7,856 nucleotides of DNA from Methylococcaceae bacterium NSP1-1 (GTDB lineage Bacteria > Pseudomonadota > Gammaproteobacteria > Methylococcales > Methylomonadaceae). The position numbers and the translations under genes are program-made. Positions 1-5,695 of this stretch are shown piece after piece. A model generated the notes under the pieces. It did no database searches. It was not told the origin of the DNA and worked only from the letters and a program-made list of their open reading frames with translations. Within the stretch, counting starts at the first letter, position 1, and every line of letters begins with the position of its first letter. The DNA lies in NCBI GenBank assembly GCA_002256465.1, contig NQJG01000138.1:1-7856 (forward strand). Reading direction: 5' to 3'.

Positions 1-469
1 GAGCGAAGCTTCTTTAAAATTATCCCAGGATATTGCTTTTAAGGTAACCAATGAAATCGGCGGGCTCGGATTGTTCGGCGTTGAGTTATTTATCAAGGGC
101 GATGATGTTTGGTTTAGCGAGGTCAGCCCCAGACCTCACGATACCGGTATGGTGACTATGGTCACACAAAAACAAAATGAGTTCGAATTGCACGCAAGAG
201 CCATTTTAGGCTTGCCTGTGAACACCGGCTTGCAAAGAGTGGGCGCCAGTGCTGTTATTTTAGGCGGTATTAATGCTAAAGGCGTTGTTTACGAAGGGCT
301 GGCTCAAGCGCTTGCCATACCCAGTAGCGAAGTTAGATTATTCGGTAAACCTGAAGCATTTGTAAACAGGCGTATGGGCGTTGCTTTGGCGAACGCCGAA
401 AGCGTCGATGAGGCTAGGCATAAAGCGGTTAAAGTCGCAAGTTTAGTGGTGGTTAAACCTGTACTATAG
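1..469 (+). CDS. purT: Formate-dependent phosphoribosylglycinamide formyltransferase 2, 3' part (partial)
   Basis: This is the C-terminal ~155 residues of PurT, the ATP-grasp enzyme that uses formate and ATP to formylate GAR to FGAR in purine synthesis. The reading frame is open from base 2 and enters from the left edge, so the true start lies outside the window. Recognisable PurT stretches are [26 protein letters not shown] (metal and ATP-binding region of the ATP-grasp fold), [17 protein letters not shown] and [12 protein letters not shown], in the same order and spacing as the E. coli protein. The end also matches the family, so only the 5' part is missing and nothing suggests decay. The next gene begins 10 nt downstream on the same strand, so the two may be cotranscribed. 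Confidence 0.95.
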   Translation, partial: SEASLKLSQDIAFKVTNEIGGLGLFGVELFIKGDDVWFSEVSPRPHDTGMVTMVTQKQNEFELHARAILGLPVNTGLQRVGASAVILGGINAKGVVYEGLAQALAIPSSEVRLFGKPEAFVNRRMGVALANAESVDEARHKAVKVASLVVVKPVL

Positions 470-479
470 GTAGAAGATA

Positions 480-1079
480 ATGAGAATAGTAATTATTTTA
501 TTGACTTTATTCATCTCAACTGAGGTGATGGCTGATATCTATAAGTTTACTGATACTGATGGTCGTGTTTACTATACCGATGAACCTCGACATAGTTTGT
601 ATAAGCGCATTATCAAGTCCAAAACATTTAGATATTCAAATTTAAATTCAAATTTAAACAATTATCACGCAAAAGTACGTACCTATACAGGCGCCAACAA
701 AAAGAAATTTGCTGAACTTATCCAACAGGCGGCCTATAGGCATAATGTTGATGCCAAATTGGTACATGCCGTTATTCAAACTGAATCGGCTTACAATTCA
801 AGCGCACAATCACCTAAAGGTGCCGTCGGTTTAATGCAACTGATGCCAGACACGGCAAGACGATTTGGGGTTAGTGACCGGAATGATCCCGATCAGAATA
901 TTGACGGCGGTACGCGCTATTTAAAACATTTAATCAACATGTTCAATCCAAATCTGGATCTTGCTGTTGCCGCATATAATGCCGGGGAAAATGCAGTTAT
1001 ACGATACAACAACTCTATTCCACCCTACCCTGAAACACAAAATTATGTTAAGCAGGTTTTAGCTTTATATAATCAATAA
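480..1079 (+). CDS. Secreted lytic transglycosylase with DUF4124 and SLT domains
   Basis: The 199-aa protein is a predicted periplasmic murein lytic transglycosylase, cleaving the MurNAc-GlcNAc bond with formation of 1,6-anhydroMurNAc. Residues 1-18 form a signal peptide (MRIVIILLTLFISTEVMA, cut probably after VMA). Residues ~19-40 match the DUF4124 pattern (YKFTDTDGRVYYTDEP), a small module common at the N terminus of such proteins. Residues ~78-199 are an SLT (Slt70/MltC-type) domain: QTES with catalytic Glu102, GAVGLMQLMP (115-123 region) and AAYNAGE (164-170). A low-complexity linker contains two copies of SNLN. The ATG follows AGGTAGAAG at suitable spacing and lies 10 nt after purT. Family assignment is firm; the specific cell-wall role (remodelling, secretion-system assembly) cannot be told. 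Confidence 0.93.
   Translation: MRIVIILLTLFISTEVMADIYKFTDTDGRVYYTDEPRHSLYKRIIKSKTFRYSNLNSNLNNYHAKVRTYTGANKKKFAELIQQAAYRHNVDAKLVHAVIQTESAYNSSAQSPKGAVGLMQLMPDTARRFGVSDRNDPDQNIDGGTRYLKHLINMFNPNLDLAVAAYNAGENAVIRYNNSIPPYPETQNYVKQVLALYNQ
636..659 (+). repeat. Two tandem 12-bp units inside the transglycosylase linker
   Basis: TCAAATTTAAAT at 636-647 is followed directly by TCAAATTTAAAC at 648-659, in frame, coding SNLN-SNLN between DUF4124 and the SLT domain. It looks like a simple in-frame duplication in a flexible linker. Confidence 0.85.
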
Positions 1080-1099
1080 CATCCCCATCCGTCTAAAGA

Positions 1100-1113
1100 T
1101 TACTTTAAAGTAA
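1100..1113. other. 14-bp perfect palindrome after the transglycosylase gene
   Basis: TTACTTTAAAGTAA is a perfect palindrome 20 nt after the stop at 1079. It has no loop and no T tract, so it is a poor intrinsic terminator; a dimeric-regulator binding site is possible. AT-rich palindromes of this size do occur by chance, so the functional call is weak. Confidence 0.3.
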
Positions 1114-1168
1114 ATGGTTATATTTTCGGTAAATCTTCTAATATTAATGGGTTACACTATCGTTAACA

Positions 1169-1273
1169 TAACCTGCTATCGCAAAATCATCATAATCGTT
1201 GAGTAGGTTAAGCCTGGGCAGGCGACATCAGATAGTAATGCTATGGATGCACACATTGCAAACCGGTAGCCGG
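1169..1273 (+). other. Cluster of small inverted repeats upstream of the PAS gene (possible structured leader)
   Basis: Within ~105 nt ahead of the ATG at 1306 there are several complementary pairs: TAACCTGCT (1169-1177) with AGTAGGTTA (1202-1210, one G-U), GCCT/AGGC (1212-1223), ATAG/CTAT (1232-1244), TGCA/TGCA (1248-1260), and CCGG/CCGG (1263-1273). GGCGAC occurs twice (1221 and 1272 regions). The PAS gene lacks a good Shine-Dalgarno sequence, so a structured 5' leader affecting translation is conceivable. I do not recognise a named riboswitch. Confidence 0.25.
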
Positions 1274-1305
1274 CGACTCTCATAACAAACCTTCAATAAA
1301 CAGTT

Positions 1306-2973
1306 ATGTATCATTTTATAGATGACCTTACTTTCAATTTTATTATCATTGAATTAGATCGGTCTAGTGATACAGCGGATAGTATTCCGCGCATTAAAAA
1401 GCTCAATCTTTCAGCGGCTACTCTTTTAGGCTATGATGAAAAAGAACTCATTGATAAGCCACTTGATATTATCTGTACGCCTGAAAAATGGCAGACGACT
1501 CTCGCTAGATTAACCGATGGCATTTCTTGTAAAAGCTTTGAAGGTGAACTCGTTACCAAAGCGAGCAAACGAATTCTGGTGCTCATATCCCTCTCTGTTT
1601 TACCCGGACAAAACCCGAAAAAAACCGACATCGTTTTGTTAATTCAAGATATTAGCAATAGAAAAACGCTAGATAAAATTCAGCTCATGATGCACAGGGC
1701 CGTTGAACAAAGCGCCAGTGCCGTGCTTATTACCGATAAAAATGGACTTATAGAATATATCAACCCAAAATTTACTGAGCTTACCGGATATACATCAGAA
1801 GAATTGCTGGGACAAAATCCAAAAATCATGCAATCCGGCAACACGCCCCTGGAACACTATCAGAGCATGTGGCAAAGCCTTGTAAGCTCGGGGGAATGGT
1901 GTGGAGAAATCAAGAACCAGAAAAAAAATGGAGACGATTACTGGGTTTATGAGTGTGTTAGCGCCATTAAAAACAACCAGGATGAAGTGACTCATTTTCT
2001 GGCTCTTGAAGAAGACATCACCGAACGCAAGCGCCTGGAGCATCGGTTTCGACAAGCGGTGGAATCGGCTCCCTACGCGATAGTTATGGTAAATGAGTCT
2101 GGAACGATTGAGATGGTCAATTCGCAAACAGAGGCATTTTTCGGTTATTCACGCCACGAAATAATTGGACAACCGGTTGAAGTGCTTGTGCCGGAGCGCT
2201 TTCGCAGTGCGCATATTGGTTACCGCCAAGCGTACCTTGCCGCCCCCGTATCCAGATCTATGGGAGTGGGTCGAGACCTCTATGGATTACGCAAAGACGG
2301 GACTGAATTTCCAGTGGAAATTGGCCTCAGCCTCATCGATAACAATGAAGAAACAATAGTGCTCAGTTCCATTGTCGACATCACCCAGCGCAAGGAAGCT
2401 GAATCGGCGTTGAGAGAAAGTGAAGAACGTTTCAGGCAAATGGCGGAAATGACCGGCGAATGGCTATGGGAGCAAGACCCGCGAGGTTATTATATCTACA
2501 GCAGCATCGCCGTTAACCAAATTCTCGGATTTGGCCAGGATGAAGTCATTGGAAAACATTATACTGAATTTTTAACTCCCCAGGATCAAGCAGAGCAGCA
2601 GGTTTACGCGCCCAGCCACCAGCCTTTTTATGCGTTGACTAATCACTATCGTCACAAAGACGGACATCCGGTTCTTACCGAATCGACCGGATTGCCTATA
2701 TTTAACTCAGAAGGAAAGCTTCTTAAATGGCGCGGCGTTGATCGGGATATTACGGTCAGGAAACATTTTCAGGATGCCCTCATAGAAAGCGAAAAACGTA
2801 CACGACTAATCATTGAAAGCTCCTTAAGTGCCATCGTTATCATGGACTCATACGGCCTCATTACAGACTGGAATCACTTTAATAATTCCTCTGCGGTTTC
2901 GCAATGCCCACCGTCAGGGATTACAACATTTCCTACACACTGGCATTGGTCCTTTATTAAATCAACTGATTGA
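1306..2973 (+). CDS. Multi-PAS sensor, 5' fragment of a broken PAS-SpoIIE phosphatase gene
   Basis: This 555-aa frame holds sensory PAS domains and no output domain. Approximate limits are PAS1 8-118 (divergent), PAS2 128-240 (ITDKNGLIEYINPKFTELTGYT, then EEDITERK), PAS3 248-362 (AFFGYSRHEIIG, LRKDGTEFPVE, DITQRK) and PAS4 372-484 (GEWLWEQDPRG, DRDITVRK). A fifth PAS opens at 495 (IIESSLSAIVIMDSYGLITDWN) but breaks after Asn523. The remaining ~32 residues (from HFNNSS to the stop) are out-of-frame noise. There is no signal peptide or membrane segment, so sensing would be cytoplasmic. The ATG at 1306 is the first start after an in-frame stop at 1297; no clear Shine-Dalgarno is visible. The rest of PAS5 and the phosphatase continue in the +1 frame. 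The original gene was almost certainly a single ~870-aa PAS(5)-SpoIIE protein; the truncated product would be an output-less sensor. Treat as a pseudogene fragment unless the junction is an assembly fault. Confidence 0.85.
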   Translation: MYHFIDDLTFNFIIIELDRSSDTADSIPRIKKLNLSAATLLGYDEKELIDKPLDIICTPEKWQTTLARLTDGISCKSFEGELVTKASKRILVLISLSVLPGQNPKKTDIVLLIQDISNRKTLDKIQLMMHRAVEQSASAVLITDKNGLIEYINPKFTELTGYTSEELLGQNPKIMQSGNTPLEHYQSMWQSLVSSGEWCGEIKNQKKNGDDYWVYECVSAIKNNQDEVTHFLALEEDITERKRLEHRFRQAVESAPYAIVMVNESGTIEMVNSQTEAFFGYSRHEIIGQPVEVLVPERFRSAHIGYRQAYLAAPVSRSMGVGRDLYGLRKDGTEFPVEIGLSLIDNNEETIVLSSIVDITQRKEAESALRESEERFRQMAEMTGEWLWEQDPRGYYIYSSIAVNQILGFGQDEVIGKHYTEFLTPQDQAEQQVYAPSHQPFYALTNHYRHKDGHPVLTESTGLPIFNSEGKLLKWRGVDRDITVRKHFQDALIESEKRTRLIIESSLSAIVIMDSYGLITDWNHFNNSSAVSQCPPSGITTFPTHWHWSFIKSTD

Positions 2974-3865
2974 GCATGTTGCCATTCGTAAGGACGGGTC
3001 TGAATTTCCTGTTGAACTCAGTATCGCCCCCTTAAAATTGGGCAACGCCTACATATTCAGTGGGTTTATACATGAAATCACTGCCCGAAAAGCGTCTGAG
3101 CAGAAAATTCGTCAGGCGGAAGTCAATCTGGCAATTGCCCAAAGTGAAATCAAGATTGCCCAACGAATTCAATCTTCTTTGTCACCCTCAGCTCCGATCA
3201 GAACGGATCATTTTGAAGTTACCGGCTTTTGCTTACCCGCTGCTCAGGTTGGCGGTGACTATTTTGATTATTTTTTTCGCAATCAAGACCAACTGGATAT
3301 GATTATTGCTGATGTTTCCGGTCATTCTATCGGTCCGGCCCTGTTTATGGTTGAAACACGCAGCGCTATTCGAACACAGGCAAACCGATTGGGAACACCT
3401 TCAGAAACACTGGCAGTACTTAATAATTTTCTGTTTGAAGATTTAGATAATGCAGACTACTTTATTACCCTGTTTTATTTGCAATATGATATCGCCACCC
3501 AGCAATTAAGCTTTGCCAACGCAGGACACCCTCCGCCGCTATTGCTCAGCCCATTTCAAAGAGAATGCAGACAGTTGGATGCTGATGGTATGATTTTGGG
3601 AGTACGAAAAAATGTTATTTTTGAGGAAAAAACTACAATCATTTCCAATGGCGATTTAATCCTGTTTTATACAGACGGACTAACTGAAGCAGAAAATCCC
3701 GACGGGGACTTCTTTGGCGTAGAACGACTCAGTGAAGTTTTCATTCAAAATGCCCAACTTTCGCCGGAAAAAATCATTGATGCACTGCTAACACATCTAA
3801 AACAATTTTGCCAAAGCGAATTGTTTAAGGATGATATTACTTTAATGGTTTTTAAACGTGGCTAG
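2828..3865 (+). CDS. SpoIIE/PP2C-type serine phosphatase with PAS remnant, 3' fragment of the broken gene
   Basis: The frame opens with a GTG at 2828, but real homology begins near 2879. It comprises the second half of PAS5 (IIPLRFRNAHRQG, IRKDGSEFPVELSIAPL, HEITARK, to ~3090), a short helical linker (~3098-3180) and a SpoIIE domain (~3200-3862). PP2C-type metal and active-site motifs are all present: VGGDYFDYF (from 3248), DVSGHSIGPAL (from 3311), NAGHPPP (from 3518), LFYTDGLTEAE (3668 region) and KDDITLMVF (from 3827). Family members dephosphorylate anti-sigma-factor antagonists in partner-switching pathways. No STAS or anti-sigma kinase gene lies nearby. The first in-frame ATG (3299) is inside the catalytic domain, and only TTG codons (3038, 3179) offer later starts, with no Shine-Dalgarno. 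The domain is therefore probably not made unless frameshifting occurs. Its intact motifs suggest a recent break. Confidence 0.82.
   Translation: MPSLSWTHTASLQTGITLIIPLRFRNAHRQGLQHFLHTGIGPLLNQLIEHVAIRKDGSEFPVELSIAPLKLGNAYIFSGFIHEITARKASEQKIRQAEVNLAIAQSEIKIAQRIQSSLSPSAPIRTDHFEVTGFCLPAAQVGGDYFDYFFRNQDQLDMIIADVSGHSIGPALFMVETRSAIRTQANRLGTPSETLAVLNNFLFEDLDNADYFITLFYLQYDIATQQLSFANAGHPPPLLLSPFQRECRQLDADGMILGVRKNVIFEEKTTIISNGDLILFYTDGLTEAENPDGDFFGVERLSEVFIQNAQLSPEKIIDALLTHLKQFCQSELFKDDITLMVFKRG
2866..2893 (+). other. Frame break: out-of-frame deletion junction in PAS5
   Basis: Upstream, frame 1 reads ITDWN ending at base 2874. Downstream, the PAS continues in frame 2 as LIIPLRFRNAHRQG, with the first Ile codon at 2882. 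Only 7 nt lie between them. In the intact PAS3 of the same protein the matching stretch, from VN to VPERFRSAH, holds 22 residues (66 nt). About 59 nt therefore appear to be missing. The frame change from 1 to 2 requires a loss of 3n+2 nt, and 59 satisfies this. No classical slippery heptamer is visible, which argues against programmed frameshifting. Confidence 0.8.
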
Positions 3866-3963
3866 TTGAGGCTATTAAAAGTATTGACTTTGGTCAGAGT
3901 ATCTGCAAAGCTATTAACTTTTACAGTCGTTATTGCATCAATAAGCTAATTTTAGCATTTGCA

Positions 3964-3977
3964 CCCGTATCAACGGG
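3964..3977 (+). other. Small hairpin upstream of the SLATT-like gene
   Basis: CCCGT (3964-3968) and ACGGG (3973-3977) form a 5-bp stem with an ATCA loop. It lies in the 207-nt gap between the phosphatase stop and the ATG at 4073. No T tract follows, so it is not a convincing terminator. I see no confident promoter in this gap, although one would be expected here if the downstream gene is transcribed separately. Confidence 0.25.
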
Positions 3978-4058
3978 CCAGTAAGGTAGCTACAAAGGTA
4001 AATGCTTTGATCAATTCGGTTAAAATATTGAAAACATCTGTTAGATTACTTAATCCAA

Positions 4059-4066
4059 AAGGGGGT
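4059..4066 (+). promoter_or_regulatory. Strong Shine-Dalgarno fixing the SLATT-like start
   Basis: AAGGGGGT lies about 7 nt before the ATG at 4073. This favours that start over the upstream in-frame TTG at 3959, whose extra 38 residues show no domain. A GTG directly before the ATG (4070) is also in frame. Confidence 0.7.
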
Positions 4067-4072
4067 GATGTG

Positions 4073-4726
4073 ATGGATCCTAATACAGAAATCAGTAACG
4101 AAAACGTAAGGCTTAAACGTTCTAATAAGCCCGGTGGTGATTTGCATCCAGCAATCAGTTCTGAACTTTTCTGGGATGAGGAGCATCGCAGGCAGTCGCT
4201 GGATGTTGTTTTCAAACGCGCCGAGGACCATGCTCTCAATGCCATAAATTGGTATCTGCACGCCAAGCGGAGCAAAAAAAACTGTGCCCAATTTCTTCGA
4301 ATCGGCATGATCGGGTCATCCGCAATCGCCGGTCTTTTGCCACTATTGAGCCAGATATTCCAGAATCAGTTGTCTTCCTTGTCTCCCGCATGGACTACCG
4401 TAGCACTTGGCGTAGCAGGGGTATTAATGGCCATAGACAAATTTTTTGGTTGTTCTAACGCCTGGATGAGGTTTATCGCTGCTGAACACCGAATTAGGCA
4501 AGCACTTCATGAGTTTCAAATGGATTATGATATAGAACAGTCCAAATGGATGGATAACTTGCCGAGCTCCGAACAGGCGCAGGCGATGCTGAGCCGCTGC
4601 AAAGCTTTTATTTCCCAGGTGGATACACTCATTCTTCAGGAAACAAATGAATGGCTGGTTGAATTCCAGAATGCTATCAAACAAAAGGATAAGCCTGCCC
4701 AGGCTAAACCAATTCTGCCCCAATAA
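4073..4726 (+). CDS. SLATT/DUF4231-like two-transmembrane membrane protein
   Basis: The 217-aa protein has a polar N terminus and a basic helical stretch with Tyr/Trp/Arg/Lys (NAINWYLHAKRSKKN, 56-70). It then has two hydrophobic segments at ~76-96 (RIGMIGSSAIAGLLPLL) and ~107-125 (WTTVALGVAGVLMAIDKFF), followed by a conserved-looking FGCSNAWMRFIAAEHRIRQALHEFQMDY helix (~125-152) and a cytoplasmic tail. This arrangement, with Pro between the helices and the FG-x-S-x-x-W-x-R pattern after TM2, resembles SLATT-domain proteins. Those are 2TM proteins predicted as membrane effectors in nucleotide-signal conflict systems. No SMODS nucleotidyltransferase, SLOG protein or nuclease lies beside it, so it appears solitary. 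It could also be an uncharacterised housekeeping SLATT family member. The family call rests on remembered pattern only, and function is unknown. Confidence 0.65.
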   Translation: MDPNTEISNENVRLKRSNKPGGDLHPAISSELFWDEEHRRQSLDVVFKRAEDHALNAINWYLHAKRSKKNCAQFLRIGMIGSSAIAGLLPLLSQIFQNQLSSLSPAWTTVALGVAGVLMAIDKFFGCSNAWMRFIAAEHRIRQALHEFQMDYDIEQSKWMDNLPSSEQAQAMLSRCKAFISQVDTLILQETNEWLVEFQNAIKQKDKPAQAKPILPQ

Positions 4727-5195
4727 GTCGGAATTAATGTAACTTTCATACTAACAAGATCAGAAAGAACTTGAAGTTTTATGTTTTTCCTTCGTGGTAA
4801 GGGGAAATCCATAATTATTTCATTTTGTTATTGGTTTTGAGTCTTTTTCATCTTACTCGTTTGCTGGTGCAAAAAACAAAGCAATATGCGCCGTACATTT
4901 TGTAGGGGTATAAAATATTACTGGTCAGTCGGATACGTTTGTGTGTGACGAATTGGCAAAAGCGGATAGGCAAAAACAACTGAACGTTAACCAGCGCTCT
5001 GGAGAGTATTGTCAATTACGCAGTTTAATCCGATCTCCAGCTATCCTTATGAAGATAGCATTTTAAGCTTGACGACGTTGTTGAATTTAAGGTGTTTCTC
5101 AAATCAAGTCGGGGCATTTCTAATCTGAAAAAGGCGTAAGGTACAAGTTGAAAGGCTCAAATTAGCAGGTTGTCTCCTTGTACCTTGTCCCTGTT
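4727..5195. other. 469-nt gene-free region between convergent units
   Basis: No credible coding sequence is seen on either strand. The left half (to ~4920) is T-rich on the plus strand. The right half contains an inverted repeat CTGGAGA/TCTCCAG (4999-5005 and 5034-5040) directly followed by GCTATC/GATAGC (5040-5045 and 5054-5059) with a trailing ATTTTAAG. A TATAAAAT box sits at 4909-4916, but no matching -35 is visible at 17 nt. This could be a small RNA locus or decayed sequence; nothing is decisive. The right end holds the 10-bp inverted repeat listed separately. Confidence 0.4.
5138..5186 (-). terminator. 10-bp inverted repeat, possible bidirectional terminator of the min operon
   Basis: AAGGTACAAG (5138-5147) and CTTGTACCTT (5177-5186) are perfect inverted copies separated by 29 nt. 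They begin 9 nt beyond the stop of the winged-helix gene. On the minus strand the repeat is followed after 4 nt by a run of five T, and on the plus strand by TTTTATTTT after ~7 nt. A terminator for the minus-strand operon, or for both convergent units, is plausible. The long loop is atypical; part of it (TTGA/TCAA, 5148-5160) could pair internally. It could instead be a remnant of a small repeat element. Confidence 0.45.
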
Positions 5196-5393
5196 TTATT
5201 TTAACGACAATGTTTCTGTACGACCTACTGCCTCAATTGAGAGCTTGTCCTCTTTAAGTAGCCAGCCAATTGCACGCTGCACGTCATTTTTATTGATTCC
5301 TGTTTCATTAGTAATTTTAGTTACACTAGCCGATCCGTTTTGATCCAGATATTGCCAGATTTTACCAGCGGCATCACCGATTGTGTTAAGCAT
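5196..5393 (-). CDS. Small winged helix-turn-helix protein (DUF2582-like)
   Basis: This 65-aa protein is a single compact domain. An N-terminal helix (AAGKIWQYLDQNG, 8-20) is followed by a helix-turn-helix (SVTKITNETGINKNDVQRAIGWLLKEDKL, ~23-51) and a short beta wing (LSIEAVGRTETLSLK). This matches the DUF2582 winged-helix family of very small proteins. The ATG at 5393 follows AGGTG with ~7 nt spacing, which makes it a credible gene. It starts 35 nt after the minE stop on the same strand, so it is probably the last gene of the min operon. It has no extra ligand domain. Whether it binds DNA, and any link to cell division, are unknown; many small wHTH proteins of this type have no assigned target. 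Confidence 0.85.
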   Translation of the reverse strand: MLNTIGDAAGKIWQYLDQNGSASVTKITNETGINKNDVQRAIGWLLKEDKLSIEAVGRTETLSLK

Positions 5394-5428
5394 TTTTAGT
5401 CACCTGTATAAGTGTTAATTGAAGAAAT

Positions 5429-5695
5429 TCATGTGTTTTTAGTGTTGATTTCAGGCAAAACGATATTTAATTCAAGCGTTTCCTGATTTTCATCCTGTTC
5501 AAAACTAACTGAAATGGCATCCTGTCCTACATTAATATATTTCTGAATAACTTCCAGCAATTCTTTTTGCAGCTGTGGAAGATAAGATGGCTGGTTACGT
5601 GAGGATCGTTCATGAGCAACCAGAATTTGCAGCCGTTCTTTTGCAACGGATGCAGAGCCAACTTTAGATGTTCTAAAATAATCCAGTAAACTCAT
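5429..5695 (-). CDS. minE: Cell division topological specificity factor MinE
   Basis: The 88-aa protein is full length for MinE. Residues 2-12 (SLLDYFRTSKV) form the amphipathic membrane-targeting segment. Residues ~18-31 (VAKERLQILVAHER) are the anti-MinCD helix, which binds MinD and stimulates its ATPase. Residues ~33-88, including YLPQLQKELLEVIQKYI and the beta strands ISVSFEQ and ETLELNIVLP, are the dimeric topological-specificity domain. MinE drives MinD off the membrane, producing the pole-to-pole oscillation that confines MinC to the poles. Its ATG overlaps the minD stop by one base (TAATG), and GGGAG inside the minD end serves as the ribosome binding site, so translation is likely coupled to minD. 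Confidence 0.97.
   Translation of the reverse strand: MSLLDYFRTSKVGSASVAKERLQILVAHERSSRNQPSYLPQLQKELLEVIQKYINVGQDAISVSFEQDENQETLELNIVLPEINTKNT

Noticed and set aside
1201..1290. Cyclic-di-GMP class I riboswitch upstream of the PAS gene
   Set aside because: There is a loose resemblance (GCAAACCGGTAG), but the conserved GGGACGCAAAGCC-type core is absent.
1795..2127. Minus-strand open frame of 110 codons within the PAS gene
   Set aside because: It lies opposite PAS2-PAS3 coding sequence, has no recognisable domain, and is a shadow of the real gene.
2868..2890. Programmed ribosomal frameshift joining the PAS and phosphatase frames
   Set aside because: No slippery heptamer or +1 shift signal is visible, and a frameshift alone would still leave ~20 PAS core residues missing. 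A deletion explains both facts.
3959..4072. Longer N terminus for the SLATT-like protein from a TTG at 3959
   Set aside because: The strong Shine-Dalgarno sits at 4059-4066 before the ATG at 4073, and the upstream residues show no domain features.
4424..4723. Minus-strand open frame opposite the SLATT-like gene
   Set aside because: No ribosome binding site or recognisable protein features; it is antisense to a better-supported gene.
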